Source of the DNA: Rhizobium tropici CIAT 899
GTDB lineage: Bacteria; Pseudomonadota; Alphaproteobacteria; Rhizobiales; Rhizobiaceae
NCBI RefSeq assembly: GCF_000330885.1
Contig: NC_020062.1
Coordinates: 690,374-754,373, forward strand
DNA length: 64,000 bases
Reading direction: 5' to 3'
Shown: one piece after another, positions 18,611-28,248 of the stretch
Layout: each line of letters begins with the position of its first letter
How positions within the stretch are numbered: position 1 is the stretch's first letter
Translations under genes and position numbers: made by a program
Notes under the pieces: generated by a model
What the model was told of the DNA's origin: nothing
Database searches by the model: none
What the model saw: the letters and a program-made list of their open reading frames with translations, nothing else

Positions 18611-19867
18611 ATGGACAGACTTCGCATCTCCGGCGGCAGACGGTTGCAGGGCGCGGTGACCATCGCCGGCGCCAAGAATGCCGCCTTGCCGCAAATCGCA
18701 GCGGCGCTCTTGAGCCCGCATCCGCTGGAACTGACGAACCTGCCCGCAGTCAGCGACGTCGAGAACATGCTCGATGTCATTGCCCTTCACGGTGCCAGAG
18801 TTGAGCGCGGGCCGCATGGCACCACGATCGATGCGAATAACATCGTCTCGAAGGAGACGTCCTACGATACGGTCAGGCGCATGCGGGCGACCGTGCTGGT
18901 GCTTGCGCCGTTGCTTGCCCGCTTCGGCCATGCGCGTGTTTCCCTTCCTGGCGGCTGTGCCATCGGGGCGCGGCCCGTCGATATGCACATCAAGGCCCTG
19001 GCGACGCTGGGCGCCGATATTGCGATCGAAAGCGGCCTGATCGTCGCATCGGCTTCAAATGGGCTGAAGGGCGCGCGGATCGTGCTGAGTTCGCCCTCCG
19101 TCGGCGCGACGGAAACGGCGATGATGGCCGCCTGCACCGCCAGAGGCGAAACCGAGATCTTGAATGCCGCCCGCGAGCCGGAGGTGGCGGATCTCGCGGC
19201 CTGCCTCAGTGCTATGGGTGCGCGGATCGAAGGGGCGGGGACCCATCGCATCCTCATCGATGGTGACACCGATTGGCGTCCCGCCAAGCACCACGGCATT
19301 CCTGACCGTATAGAAGCCGGCACCTATGCCGTGGCGGCGGCGATCACCGGCGGTCAGCTCGAGCTTATTCATGCCCGGCTGGAAAATCTGGCCTCGGTCG
19401 TCCAGGCGCTTGAGGCCATGGGCGTCAGCGTCTGGCCGAGCGATCGCGGTCTGGTGGTCTCTCGAGACGGCCCGCTCAAAGGCGCCGATATTACCACCGA
19501 ACCCTATCCCGGCTTCCCGACGGATCTGCAGGCGCAGTTCATGGCGCTCGCCTGCTGCGCTGAAGGCGCGACACTGATCCGCGAGACGGTGTTCGAAAAC
19601 CGCTTCATGCATGTGCCGGAACTGACGCGGCTCGGCGCCAATATCACCCTGCAGGGCACGACGGCACTGGTGCGTGGCGGAGCGCCGCTCAAGGGCGCAC
19701 AGGTGATGGCGACGGATCTGCGCGCCTCCGTGTCGCTGGTTCTCGCCGCCCTCGTGTCCAAGGGCGAAACCATCGTCAACCGCGTCTATCATCTCGATCG
19801 CGGCTATGAGCAGCTAGACCGCAAGCTGCGCCTCTGCGGCGCCGATATCGAACGGCTGACGTCATGA
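18611..19867 (+). CDS. murA: MurA family: UDP-N-acetylglucosamine 1-carboxyvinyltransferase
   Basis: Enolpyruvyl transferase of 418 aa that normally starts peptidoglycan precursor synthesis by joining PEP to UDP-GlcNAc. Key residues are kept: Lys22 and Asn23 in AGAKNAALP, and the PEP-reactive Cys116 in [13 protein letters not shown] (Cys115 in E. coli). The catalytic loop is therefore normal and the protein should be fosfomycin-sensitive. The upstream frame back to 18551 is ignored because it would leave almost no leader. Its place with a MurR-like regulator, a sugar kinase and murQ, rather than in the division cluster, suggests a second, inducible copy, although the other copy is not in this window. 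Confidence 0.88.
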   Translation: MDRLRISGGRRLQGAVTIAGAKNAALPQIAAALLSPHPLELTNLPAVSDVENMLDVIALHGARVERGPHGTTIDANNIVSKETSYDTVRRMRATVLVLAPLLARFGHARVSLPGGCAIGARPVDMHIKALATLGADIAIESGLIVASASNGLKGARIVLSSPSVGATETAMMAACTARGETEILNAAREPEVADLAACLSAMGARIEGAGTHRILIDGDTDWRPAKHHGIPDRIEAGTYAVAAAITGGQLELIHARLENLASVVQALEAMGVSVWPSDRGLVVSRDGPLKGADITTEPYPGFPTDLQAQFMALACCAEGATLIRETVFENRFMHVPELTRLGANITLQGTTALVRGGAPLKGAQVMATDLRASVSLVLAALVSKGETIVNRVYHLDRGYEQLDRKLRLCGADIERLTS

Positions 19868-20754
19868 CTGCCGCATCGAAAGGCGCGCCTTATTTCCTCG
19901 GCATCGATGGCGGTGGCACCGGCTGCCGGGCGCGCATCGAGGATGCTGAAGGCACGGTTTTAGGGCAAGGGTTGTCTGGGCCGGCGACGACCAGGCTCGG
20001 GATCGCCGAAGCATGGGCGTCGATTTCGCGTGCCTTTGACGCAGTAATAGAAGAAGCCGGGTTGAGTGCCGACGATATCGGGCGCATCCACGTCGGCGTC
20101 GGGCTGGCGGGCATCGGCCGCAAGGGCGCGCTTGATGCGTTGAAGGCGATAAAACACCCCTTTGCCAGTATCGAGTTCATCAGCGATGGCGAGGGCGCCT
20201 GCCTCGGGGCCCATTCCGGCCGCGATGGCGCTATCGTCATCGCCGGTACCGGCTCGATCGGGCTCGGTCTCGTCGAAGGACGGCAATTGCGGGTCGGCGG
20301 CTATGGTTTTCCGATTTCGGATGAGGGCAGCGGTGCCTATCTCGGGCTGAAGGCAGTCCAGCTTGCGCTGCGCGCCCATGATGGCCGCGAACAGAAGACG
20401 GCGCTGCTAGCCGAAATCATGCAACGCTTCCAGAATGATCCGATGGAGGCGGTCGCCTGGATGGACCGGGCTTCGGCCACGGATTATGCGGCCCTTGCAC
20501 CGATGGTCCTCCGTCATGCCGATCAGGGCGATGCCGCCGCGCGGCGGATCGTGCAAAGTGCAGCCGCCCATATCGATACGCTGGTTCGCACCCTGTTCGA
20601 AAAAGGTGCGCCGCGCGTCTGCCTGCTTGGCGGTCTCGCAAGCCCGCTCGAGCCTTGGCTCTCGCCCGATGTACGCCGTCGCTTGAAACCCATCGACGGT
20701 GACGCCGTATCCGGTGCGATCATTCTTGCCAGGAGAGCCATTTGCCAAGATTAA
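19864..20754 (+). CDS. BadF/BadG/BcrA-type ATPase, N-acetylglucosamine (amino sugar) kinase
   Basis: 296-residue ASKHA-fold kinase. The phosphate-1 loop FLGIDGGGTGCRARI is at residues about 11-25, IAGTGSIGLGL is the phosphate-2 loop and DEGSGAYLGLKAV is diagnostic for the GlcNAc kinase/BadF group. It overlaps the murA end by an ATGA, so the two are translated together. In recycling it could phosphorylate GlcNAc (from NagZ) to GlcNAc-6-P, or glucosamine; related proteins act on either. The gene ends 252 bases before murQ, where a new promoter and operator lie. Confidence 0.82.
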   Translation: MTAASKGAPYFLGIDGGGTGCRARIEDAEGTVLGQGLSGPATTRLGIAEAWASISRAFDAVIEEAGLSADDIGRIHVGVGLAGIGRKGALDALKAIKHPFASIEFISDGEGACLGAHSGRDGAIVIAGTGSIGLGLVEGRQLRVGGYGFPISDEGSGAYLGLKAVQLALRAHDGREQKTALLAEIMQRFQNDPMEAVAWMDRASATDYAALAPMVLRHADQGDAAARRIVQSAAAHIDTLVRTLFEKGAPRVCLLGGLASPLEPWLSPDVRRRLKPIDGDAVSGAIILARRAICQD

Positions 20755-20793
20755 CGAGGGATCTGTGGAGGCTGAATTTCGCACGATCGAAAT

Positions 20794-20808
20794 GGAATAT
20801 TTTATTCC
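20794..20808. promoter_or_regulatory. Palindromic operator upstream of murQ (MurR-like site)
   Basis: GGAATATTTTATTCC is a perfect GGAAT-N5-ATTCC palindrome, the same core as at 18498-18516. A -35-like element follows 9 bases later and a further GGAAT lies at 20826-20830, copying the arrangement in front of murA. Confidence 0.7.
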
Positions 20809-20816
20809 TTTTTAGA

Positions 20817-20843
20817 TTGACGGAAGGAATAAACAGACATAAT
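20817..20843 (+). promoter_or_regulatory. Candidate promoter of the murQ-transporter-anmK unit
   Basis: TTGACG (20817-20822) and CATAAT (20838-20843) are separated by 15 bases, slightly short. The location in an otherwise empty 252-base gap and the adjacent operator support it. The leader to the murQ ATG would be about 155 bases; I see no gene or clear structure in it. Confidence 0.5.
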
Positions 20844-21006
20844 GTTAACCAAGGTAAACAGGGAATGGACGGGGAACGAAGCCGAAAAGGCCATCCTGCG
20901 TCCCGGCTGACTGAAACCGATTTTGCGGCGGCAAGCTCGATCTTGAAGTGATCGAACTTGACACTGCGAGTTATTGATATCGAGGCGTTATTTCGCGAGC
21001 AGGCCC

Positions 21007-21930
21007 ATGACAGAGCAGACGTTGATATCCGAACTGGAGCAGTTGGTTTCCGAAGGGCGCAATCCGAATACGATGCATATCGATCTCTTGCCGACCTTCG
21101 ATATCCTGCGTGAAATGAACTATGAGGATCAGACGGTGCCGCTCGCCGTCGAGAAGGTCATTCCGGCGATCGCCGCCGCCGTCAATCAAATCGTCGCCGC
21201 CCTCCAGAAGGGCGGACGGCTGATCTATATGGGTGCCGGCACGAGCGGCCGTCTCGGCGTTCTCGACGCTTCTGAATGCCCACCGACTTTCAGCGTGCCG
21301 CCGGACATGGTCGTCGGCCTTATTGCCGGCGGTCCGGATGCGCTGCGGCGCTCGATCGAGGGGGCGGAGGACGATCCGGCGCAGGGGCGCCAGGCGCTGG
21401 AAGAGATCAAGCTGAGCAAGGATGACGTGGTCGTCGGCATCGCCGTCAGCGGCCGCACGCCCTATGTGATCGGTGGCCTGAATTACGCCAAGAGCATCGG
21501 TGCCTTTACGGTTGCGCTCTCCTGCAACCCGAACTCCATCATCGCCGGTATTGCGGATCTGGCGATCTCGCCGGTCGTTGGTCCGGAAATCCTGACCGGC
21601 TCGACAAGGCTAAAATCGGGCACCGCGCAGAAACTCATTCTCAACATGCTGACGACGGCAAGCATGATCCGCATCGGCAAGAGCTATCAGAACCTGATGG
21701 TCGATGTCAGCGCCAGCAACAAGAAGCTCGTGGCGCGCGCCTCGCGCATCGTCATGCAAGCGACCGGTTGTACCCAGCAGGAGGCGCGCCGCGTGCTTGA
21801 TCTGACCGGGAACGACGTCAAGCTTGCCATTCTCATCGAAATTACCGGGATGGGCATTGAAGAAGCCCGCACGGCATTGCAAAACGCTGATGGATTCCTG
21901 CGTAAGGCCATCAACGCCAGGACTGCTTGA
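21007..21930 (+). CDS. murQ: N-acetylmuramic acid 6-phosphate etherase
   Basis: Cleaves the lactyl ether of MurNAc-6-phosphate to GlcNAc-6-phosphate and D-lactate; cytoplasmic, 307 aa. The SIS-fold MurQ signature [20 protein letters not shown] includes the catalytic glutamate region at Glu90, and SIEGAEDD supplies the second acidic residue near residue 118-121. [16 protein letters not shown] and ALSCNPNS are further typical blocks. I chose ATG at 21007; the frame extends back 11 codons. It is the first gene of a unit that continues with a peptide-type ABC transporter, a serine hydrolase and anmK. Confidence 0.95.
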   Translation: MTEQTLISELEQLVSEGRNPNTMHIDLLPTFDILREMNYEDQTVPLAVEKVIPAIAAAVNQIVAALQKGGRLIYMGAGTSGRLGVLDASECPPTFSVPPDMVVGLIAGGPDALRRSIEGAEDDPAQGRQALEEIKLSKDDVVVGIAVSGRTPYVIGGLNYAKSIGAFTVALSCNPNSIIAGIADLAISPVVGPEILTGSTRLKSGTAQKLILNMLTTASMIRIGKSYQNLMVDVSASNKKLVARASRIVMQATGCTQQEARRVLDLTGNDVKLAILIEITGMGIEEARTALQNADGFLRKAINARTA

Positions 21931-21938
21931 GACAACCA

Positions 21939-21954
21939 TCGCGGCACGCCGCGA
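21939..21954 (+). other. Short GC-rich hairpin between murQ and the binding protein gene
   Basis: TCGCGGC-AC-GCCGCGA forms a tight 7-base-pair stem in the 82-base gap. No T-run follows, so it may stabilise or partly end the murQ message. Farther on, a T-run/A-run stretch and a GGAGG site precede the GTG start at 22013. Confidence 0.4.
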
Positions 21955-22012
21955 CGGCAATCAATAGGCTAAAATCGGCCGGGGACTTTTAAAAAAATTT
22001 GGAGGACTGAAA

Positions 22013-23533
22013 GTGAAAGGGAATTTTGCAAAGACGCTGATTTCGGGAGTGGCGCTGGCCGTGGGGGTTGGTCTGGCGACCGTCGCGATTCCGGCGCAGG
22101 CAGCGACGCTGCGTATGGCATGGTCGCAGGACGCGACGGGGCTTGATCCGCATAAGCAGACCGCCTTCTCGTCCATTCGCCTGCTGGAACTGATCTACGA
22201 GCCGCTCGTTCGCCTCGATGGCAATCTGCAGATCGCGCCCGGTGTGGCCGAGAGCTGGCAGTTCTCGCCCGACGGCAAGCAGCTGACCTTCAAGCTCAAT
22301 GCCAAAGCCAAATTTCAAAACGGCGCAGCCGTCACCTCGGCCGACGTCAAGGCCTCCTTCCAGCGCATTCTCGACCAGGCGACCGGCGCGGTCGCCCGCG
22401 CCAATTTCCTGTCGATCGCGAGCATCGATACGCCCGATGCCAATACCGTTGTCTTTAATCTGTCGCAGCCCGACGTTCCCCTTTTGACGGCGATGACCAG
22501 CCTCAATGCTGCCGTCGTGCCGGCCAGCGAAATCACCGCCGGCACGATCGGTACCAAAGCGATCGGTTCCGGCCCCTTCAAGCTCGACAGCTGGGTTCCG
22601 AATTCCAAGGAAGTCCTGAGCGCGAATAAGGATTGGGCCGGGGGCGCCACCGGCGTCGACGGCATCAACATCAGCGTGCTGCCGGATGAAACCGCGATCC
22701 TTGCCTCGCTTCGCACCGGTCAGATCGATTTCGCGCTGCTCAACGATCCGCTTGTCGCAACGCTGGTGCCGAAGGAGCCGAAGCTGCAGCTCACCCGCAC
22801 GCCGATCCTTTCCTACAACGTTCTGCAGCTCAATCCGTCGCGCAAGCCGATGGATCAGCTGGTCGTGCGCCAGGCGATCTCCTGCGCCATCGACCGCAAG
22901 GACGTGATGGATACGGCCGCCCTCGGCGAAGGCAAGGTGACGGGGCCGCTGACGATGCCGCTCTATGCGACAGATCCCAGCGCGCTCTTTTGCTACACAC
23001 GCGATGTCGCCAAGGCGAAGAAGCTGATGGCCGATGCCGGCTTTGCCAATGGCTTCTCCGCGACGGTGATCGCCGCAACCGGCGAGCCGCCGACCGCCAC
23101 GGCCGAGGCGCAGGTCATCCAGTCGCAGCTTGCCGAAATCGGCATCAAGCTCGATATCAAGGTGATGGAACTCAACGTCTATGTCGACACCTGGCTGAAG
23201 GGCAATTTCGACATGGCCGTTGCGCTCAACGGCGGCAGTGCCGACCCCTATTCCATGTACAACCGTTATTGGACCAAGACGGGCAACCTGCAGAAGGTCG
23301 CCAACTATATCGACGACACGCTCGACAGCCTGATGCAGAAGGGCCGCGCCGAAACCGATCCCGCCAAGCGCAAGGAAATCTTCGCCGAGTTCGAAAAGCA
23401 TCTTGCCGAAGTGTCGCCCTGGATTTGGCTCTATACGGCTTATGGCTACACGGCCGAACAAAAGAACGTCGAGGGCTTCGTCCCGACGCCGACCGGCTCG
23501 CTGTTCGGTCTGAGCAAGGTCTCGATCAAGTAG
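22013..23533 (+). CDS. ABC transporter substrate-binding protein, peptide family (SBP_bac_5)
   Basis: Periplasmic receptor of the DppA/OppA/MppA family, 506 aa, with a signal peptide of about 30 residues (VAIPAQA, then ATLRMAW). Family blocks are ATGLDPHKQT, LVRLDGNLQIAPGVAESW (type 5 signature) and GSGPFKLDSWVPNSKEVL. It starts with GTG behind a GGAGG site. Because it lies between murQ and anmK, the likely cargo is muropeptides or murein peptides. Agrobacterium imports recycled wall fragments through a related ABC system (YejBEF/YepA) rather than AmpG, which makes this role plausible. Oligopeptides are the alternative. Confidence 0.87.
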   Translation: MKGNFAKTLISGVALAVGVGLATVAIPAQAATLRMAWSQDATGLDPHKQTAFSSIRLLELIYEPLVRLDGNLQIAPGVAESWQFSPDGKQLTFKLNAKAKFQNGAAVTSADVKASFQRILDQATGAVARANFLSIASIDTPDANTVVFNLSQPDVPLLTAMTSLNAAVVPASEITAGTIGTKAIGSGPFKLDSWVPNSKEVLSANKDWAGGATGVDGINISVLPDETAILASLRTGQIDFALLNDPLVATLVPKEPKLQLTRTPILSYNVLQLNPSRKPMDQLVVRQAISCAIDRKDVMDTAALGEGKVTGPLTMPLYATDPSALFCYTRDVAKAKKLMADAGFANGFSATVIAATGEPPTATAEAQVIQSQLAEIGIKLDIKVMELNVYVDTWLKGNFDMAVALNGGSADPYSMYNRYWTKTGNLQKVANYIDDTLDSLMQKGRAETDPAKRKEIFAEFEKHLAEVSPWIWLYTAYGYTAEQKNVEGFVPTPTGSLFGLSKVSIK

Positions 23534-23549
23534 CGATGACCGGGACCTG

Positions 23550-23646
23550 GAGCATTTCCCTTTCGAGCGATATCATGGAGATGCTCTATCTCTTTGTTTT
23601 TACGCAATTTCAGCTGTCAGTTCACGTCTTGGTTTAGCTGAAATTG
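23550..23646. repeat. RIME-like intergenic mosaic of two palindromes
   Basis: The 129-base gap between the binding protein and the first permease holds two inverted repeats: GAGCAT (23550-23555) with ATGCTC (23581-23586), and an 11-base pair CAATTTCAGCT (23605-23615) with AGCTGAAATTG (23636-23646). The connecting TTTTTACGCAATT is familiar from rhizobial intergenic mosaic elements. It may act on the operon mRNA by lowering permease expression relative to the receptor. I could not compare it with a consensus. Confidence 0.6.
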
Positions 23647-23662
23647 TTCTAGAGGAATTGCA

Positions 23663-24622
23663 ATGTCATATCTGACGCGCCGGCTGATGACATTCCCGCT
23701 GATCATGCTGGGCGTATCCATCTTCGTCTTCGTCGCCATCCGGCTGGTGCCTGGCGATGCGATCACGGCGATGCTCGGAACCAATGCGGGCCTGCTGACG
23801 TCGGAGCAGCGGCAGGCCCTTGCCGCCTATTTTGGTATCGATCAGTCATGGCCTGTCCAATACTGGCATTGGCTGCTCGGCGTATTCCAGGGCAATCTCG
23901 GCATATCCGTTACCTATGGCAAGCCGGTGCTTGATATCATCCTGGAGCGCTTTCCGTTGACGCTCGAGCTTGCCTTACTTTCCATGGTGATTGCGCTTGC
24001 CATCGGCCTACCGGCGGGCGTCTTTGCCGCCACGCGCAATGAAAAACTGTCCGATCTTGCCGTGCGCATCGTCGCCATGATCGGACAATCGACGCCGAAC
24101 TTCGTTCTCGGGCTTCTGCTCATCTATGCCTTGTCGGCCGGCTTCGGCGTGCTGCCGACCATGGGCGCCTTCACGCCCCTTTGGGAGAACCCGCTTGAAA
24201 ATCTCGGCCAAATGCTCCTGCCGGCGCTGACGCTTGGCTTCGCCTTCGCCGCCTCGGTGACGCGTGTCGTGCGCTCCGCCATGCTCGATGTCTTGAGCGA
24301 TGACTATGTCCGCACGGCCCGCAGCCGCGGCGTGCCGGCGCGTGGCGTCATCTGGCGGCATGCTCTGCCGAATGCTCTGATCCCCGTGGTGACGCTGAGC
24401 GGCGTCGAATTCGGCTATCTGCTCGGCGGCGCCGTACTGGTTGAGCAGATCTATGCCCTGCCGGGACTGGGGCGTCTGGTGCTGGATGCGATCCAACAGC
24501 GCGATTATGCGCTGGTCCAAGGCTGCGTGCTGTTCATCGCCTTCAATTTCATGATCGTCAACCTGCTTGTCGATCTCGCCTATGTCGCGCTTGATCCGCG
24601 CGTCCGTCTGGGAGAAGGCTGA
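23663..24622 (+). CDS. ABC transporter permease, DppB/OppB type
   Basis: 319-residue inner-membrane permease with about six hydrophobic helices. The N-terminus TRRLMTFPLIMLGVSIFVF is standard for DppB-like subunits. The EAA loop appears at YVRTARSRGVPARGVIWRHA, and the C-terminal half contains YLLGGAVLVEQIYALPGLG, a DppB/OppB hallmark. It has an AGAGGAATTG ribosome binding region and overlaps the next permease by one base (TGATG). It is shorter than YejB-type permeases, so the transporter looks Dpp-like. Confidence 0.9.
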   Translation: MSYLTRRLMTFPLIMLGVSIFVFVAIRLVPGDAITAMLGTNAGLLTSEQRQALAAYFGIDQSWPVQYWHWLLGVFQGNLGISVTYGKPVLDIILERFPLTLELALLSMVIALAIGLPAGVFAATRNEKLSDLAVRIVAMIGQSTPNFVLGLLLIYALSAGFGVLPTMGAFTPLWENPLENLGQMLLPALTLGFAFAASVTRVVRSAMLDVLSDDYVRTARSRGVPARGVIWRHALPNALIPVVTLSGVEFGYLLGGAVLVEQIYALPGLGRLVLDAIQQRDYALVQGCVLFIAFNFMIVNLLVDLAYVALDPRVRLGEG

Positions 24623-25461
24623 TGCGGATCGCCAGGGCTATTTTCTCACATATGAGCGGCCGGATCGGCGGCGTGATTGTGCTCGTCTATATCGTCATTG
24701 CCATCCTTGGTGTGCTTGGCTTGACGCCGCATGATCCCGTCGCGCGCAATCCATTGGCTCGCCTGCAATCGCCCAATCCTGCATATTGGATGGGCACCGA
24801 TCTGCTGGGGCGCGATGTAGCCAGCCGCTTGATGAATGGCATCGGTGAATCCTTCACCGTCGCCTTCTTTTCGGTTGCGTTTGCGACCCTGATCGGCACC
24901 GTGCTTGGCTTGACCGCCGCGTGGTCGGGCAAGCGCTGGGATGGCGTCATCATGCGCACCATGGATGTGCTGCTCGCCTTCCCGGCGATCCTGCTGGCAC
25001 TCCTGATCATCGCCATCGTCGGGCCTGGCACCTGGACCAGCGTTGCCGCGATTGCGATCGTCTATACGCCGATTTTTACCCGCGTGGTGCGAGGCCCGGC
25101 CCTTTCGCTGAAGGCGCGCGATTTCGTCGACGCCGCCCGCACTTTCGGCAGCAGCCGGTCCTACATCCTGACGCGGCATCTCCTGCTCAATCTCGTAGCG
25201 CCACTGACGGTGCAGGTGACGCTGGCGCTCGCCTGGTCGTTGCTGACCGAGGCGGGTCTCAGCTTCCTCGGCTTGGGAACGCAGCCTCCGGCCTCGTCTT
25301 TGGGCCTGATGTTGAGCGATAGCCGCAATCTCATGGAGACGGCACCCTGGCTGCTGATCTTCCCAGGCGTGACAATCATGATCTCTATTCTCGGCTTCAA
25401 CCTGCTCGGCGATGCCCTGCGCGATATCCTTGATCCGAAGATGCGGAGGGCGACGGTATGA
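24622..25461 (+). CDS. ABC transporter permease, DppC/OppC type
   Basis: 279-residue partner permease. Markers include HDPVARNPLARLQSPNPAYW and MGTDLLGRDVASRL near the N-terminus (the periplasmic loop typical of DppC), an EAA loop at DFVDAARTFGSSRSYILTRH and the end GFNLLGDALRDILDPKMRR. It starts on the stop codon of the first permease and overlaps the ATPase gene by ATGA, so subunits are coupled in translation. Confidence 0.9.
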   Translation: MRIARAIFSHMSGRIGGVIVLVYIVIAILGVLGLTPHDPVARNPLARLQSPNPAYWMGTDLLGRDVASRLMNGIGESFTVAFFSVAFATLIGTVLGLTAAWSGKRWDGVIMRTMDVLLAFPAILLALLIIAIVGPGTWTSVAAIAIVYTPIFTRVVRGPALSLKARDFVDAARTFGSSRSYILTRHLLLNLVAPLTVQVTLALAWSLLTEAGLSFLGLGTQPPASSLGLMLSDSRNLMETAPWLLIFPGVTIMISILGFNLLGDALRDILDPKMRRATV

Positions 25462-27197
25462 CACCGCTTCTTTCCGTCTCTGATCTCTGCGTCGGCTTCG
25501 GACGCAACCCCGAGACCAAGCCCATTGTTCGCGGTGTCAGCTTCGATCTCGATGCCGGCGAGACGCTGGCGATCGTCGGCGAGAGTGGTTCCGGCAAGTC
25601 GGTAACAGCATTGTCAATCAATCGCCTCGTCGATTTCGGCGGTGGCCGGATCACCGGCGGCTCGATCCGGCTCAAGCGTGCCGACAACAGCATCCTCGAT
25701 CTCACCAAGGCGAGCGAAGCAGAACTGACGAAGATCCGTGGTGCCGAGATCGGCATGATCTTTCAGGAGCCGATGACCTCGCTCAACCCGGTTCTAACGA
25801 TTGGGACGCAGATCGAGGAATCCTTCCGGCTGCATCGCGGCCTGACCGGCGGCCAGGCAAAGGCGGCGGCCAAGGACGCGCTGGATCGCGTGCGCATTCC
25901 AGATGCCGAGCGGCGACTTACCTATTGCCCGAACCAGCTTTCCGGCGGCATGCTGCAGCGTGTGATGATCGCAACGGCGCTTGCCTGCAATCCGCGTCTA
26001 TTGATTGCCGATGAGCCGACGACGGCGCTCGATGTCACTGTGCAGGCGCAGATCATGGCGCTGCTTGCCGAATTGAAGCACGAGACCGGCATGTCGATGA
26101 TCTTCATCACCCACGATATCGGGCTTGTCGCCGGCATCGCCGACAAGGTGATGGTGATGCAGGCCGGCGAGGCGGTGGAGCAGGGCGAACTCGATCAGGT
26201 TCTCGATCATCCCGCGCATCCCTATACCCGGCATCTGCTGCATTCGGTCCCGCATTTTTCATCGGGGCAGGCGGCACGCACCGATTTTCAACGCGATGAG
26301 CCAGCACTAAAATCGGTTTTGAAGGTGGATGGCTTGACGGTTCGCTTTCCGGTCAAGGGGAGTTTCCTGCGTCGATCGACCGATGCGGTTCACGCCGTCG
26401 AAGGCGTCGGTTTCGACCTGATGCCCGGCGAGACGCTGGCGATCGTCGGCGAAAGCGGCTCGGGCAAATCCACCACCGCCCGGGCGATCCTCGGATTGGT
26501 GAAGTCGATCCGCGGCACGTTTACGACCAATGGCGGCAAAGCCGCCGATCGCACCAGCGCGGTGCAGATGGTCTTCCAGAACCCCTATGCCTCGCTCAAT
26601 CCGAGACTCCGCATCGATAGCATCCTTGCCGAACCGGTGATTGCATCGGGTGCGCGCGTTTCGGCCGAGATGCGCGAACGCATGCTAATGCTGCTGAAGC
26701 GCGTGGGATTGCCGGAAAATGCTCTGGAGCGCTATCCGCACGAATTTTCCGGCGGCCAGCGTCAGCGGCTTTGCATCGCGCGCGCATTGATGCTCAATCC
26801 GTCCGTGCTGGTGCTGGACGAAGCGGTGTCCGCGCTCGACGTCTCCGTTCAGGCGCAGGTCCTGGAATTGCTGATCGAACTGCAGCGCGAATATGGGCTC
26901 GCCTATCTCTTCATCTCGCATGACATGGCGGTCGTGGAGCGGATCGCCCATCGCATCGCGGTGATCTATGCCGGGCAGATCGTCGAGATCGGCGATGCCG
27001 CCTCGGTCTTGTCGGAGCCCAAGCATTCCTATACCAGGCGGCTGATCGCGGCGGTTCCGACGGTTGCGCGGCGCAAGGAAAACTTTACGCTCGATACCCG
27101 CCAGGTTCCGTCCCTGGTGCGTCCTTTGGGCTTCGAGCCCGCCCTTCCTGAGTGGCGCCGCTTTGCGCCGGATCACATCGCGCTGGCGGAAGCTTGA
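25458..27197 (+). CDS. Fused double-domain peptide ABC ATPase (DppD-DppF type)
   Basis: One 579-residue chain holds both nucleotide-binding domains. The first has Walker [13 protein letters not shown] (residues about 38-49), signature [12 protein letters not shown] and Walker [13 protein letters not shown]. The second has [12 protein letters not shown] (about 328), [14 protein letters not shown] and [11 protein letters not shown]. The linker lies near residues 265-290. The fusion resembles YejF and GsiA. GsiA-type fusions transport glutathione, but the neighbours here favour murein peptides. A 9-base inverted repeat (26280-26317) lies in the linker region. Confidence 0.92.
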   Translation: MTPLLSVSDLCVGFGRNPETKPIVRGVSFDLDAGETLAIVGESGSGKSVTALSINRLVDFGGGRITGGSIRLKRADNSILDLTKASEAELTKIRGAEIGMIFQEPMTSLNPVLTIGTQIEESFRLHRGLTGGQAKAAAKDALDRVRIPDAERRLTYCPNQLSGGMLQRVMIATALACNPRLLIADEPTTALDVTVQAQIMALLAELKHETGMSMIFITHDIGLVAGIADKVMVMQAGEAVEQGELDQVLDHPAHPYTRHLLHSVPHFSSGQAARTDFQRDEPALKSVLKVDGLTVRFPVKGSFLRRSTDAVHAVEGVGFDLMPGETLAIVGESGSGKSTTARAILGLVKSIRGTFTTNGGKAADRTSAVQMVFQNPYASLNPRLRIDSILAEPVIASGARVSAEMRERMLMLLKRVGLPENALERYPHEFSGGQRQRLCIARALMLNPSVLVLDEAVSALDVSVQAQVLELLIELQREYGLAYLFISHDMAVVERIAHRIAVIYAGQIVEIGDAASVLSEPKHSYTRRLIAAVPTVARRKENFTLDTRQVPSLVRPLGFEPALPEWRRFAPDHIALAEA

Positions 27198-27218
27198 GCG
27201 AGGCCGAGGAGAGGCGAG

Positions 27219-28238
27219 ATGGCAAGCAGGGGGAGCATGCAGTTTCAAGAGCGTTTTGATCGAGCCTTTGCACCGATCGAGCAATCGGTTTCGGCGGCGC
27301 GCATCCCAGGCGGCGTGCTTGGTATGGTCGACCTCGACGGTATCAGGCAGGTCCGTGCCGTCGGTTCGGCACAGAAGGTGCCTGATATCAGGCCGATGCT
27401 GGTCAATACCTGGTTCGATCTTGCCTCGCTCACCAAGGTTATTTTCACCACGCCGCGCATCCTGGCCCTGGCCGAGGCGGGCACGATAGACCTCGATTCT
27501 CCCTTGATCGAACTCCTGCCTGATCTTCGCCAATACAGTGCCGAGGCCTGGGAACGGAAGGTGACGTTCCGCCAATGTCTCGGTCATCAGACACCATTTC
27601 CGGCGGTCGAGCCGATCTACACCTATGGCCGTGACCCCGACCTCCTGCGCACCTTCATCCTGCAGCGCGAATGGCGCGCCGGCCCGCCCGTCTATTCCGA
27701 TATCAATTTCATACTGCTCGGCTTCGTGCTGGAGCGGCTGAACAGAAAGACAATTCGCGCCATGGATCCGGGGCCGGGATTTGCCTTTTCCGCGCCGCCG
27801 GAATTGGCCGCCGCAACGGAAGACTGCACCTGGCGTCACCGCGTTCTATCGGGCGAGGTTCATGACGACAATTGTTCGGCATTGCAGGGTGCCGGCCATG
27901 CCGGCCTGTTCGGCACGGTGGATTCGATCCTCGATTTCGCCAAGGGATTGCTTGACGGTAGCGGCGCGTCGGCGCAGTCAATCGCGCTGATGCGGACACC
28001 GCTTTCCGCCACTCGCACCCATGGCTGGGAACGGCCCCATGACGGTTGGCATGGCGGCACTCTCTGCTCGCCCGGCACGATCGGCCATACGGGGTTTACA
28101 GGCGTGGCCCTCTGGGTCGATTTCGACCAAGGCCGAGCCTGGACCCTCCTTACCAACCGCATCCATCCGACGCGCCACTTCGACAGCGGCATACTGGCGC
28201 TTCGTCAGTCCGTCAGCGATCTCGTCAACGCAGCATAG
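27219..28238 (+). CDS. Beta-lactamase-family serine hydrolase, cytoplasmic type
   Basis: 339-residue class C-like serine hydrolase. The active-site S-x-x-K is SLTK at residues 70-73, YSD at 159-161 stands for Y-x-N, and GHTGFTG near residue 289 replaces KTG. No signal peptide is seen, so it acts in the cytoplasm, unlike a true beta-lactamase. In this unit it could be an esterase, a D-amino-acid peptidase or amidase acting on imported muropeptides; which one is not evident. It lies 21 bases after the ATPase gene and 10 bases before anmK. Confidence 0.85.
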   Translation: MASRGSMQFQERFDRAFAPIEQSVSAARIPGGVLGMVDLDGIRQVRAVGSAQKVPDIRPMLVNTWFDLASLTKVIFTTPRILALAEAGTIDLDSPLIELLPDLRQYSAEAWERKVTFRQCLGHQTPFPAVEPIYTYGRDPDLLRTFILQREWRAGPPVYSDINFILLGFVLERLNRKTIRAMDPGPGFAFSAPPELAAATEDCTWRHRVLSGEVHDDNCSALQGAGHAGLFGTVDSILDFAKGLLDGSGASAQSIALMRTPLSATRTHGWERPHDGWHGGTLCSPGTIGHTGFTGVALWVDFDQGRAWTLLTNRIHPTRHFDSGILALRQSVSDLVNAA

Positions 28239-28248
28239 GAGCCTGACC

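Noticed and set aside
20742..20951. 69-residue plus-strand frame between the kinase and murQ
   Set aside because: It overlaps the kinase end and the murQ operator and promoter, and has no features of a protein.
21989..23461. 490-residue minus-strand frame opposite the peptide-binding protein gene
   Set aside because: No recognised motif, low-complexity His/Arg/Gly composition and full overlap with a clear gene.
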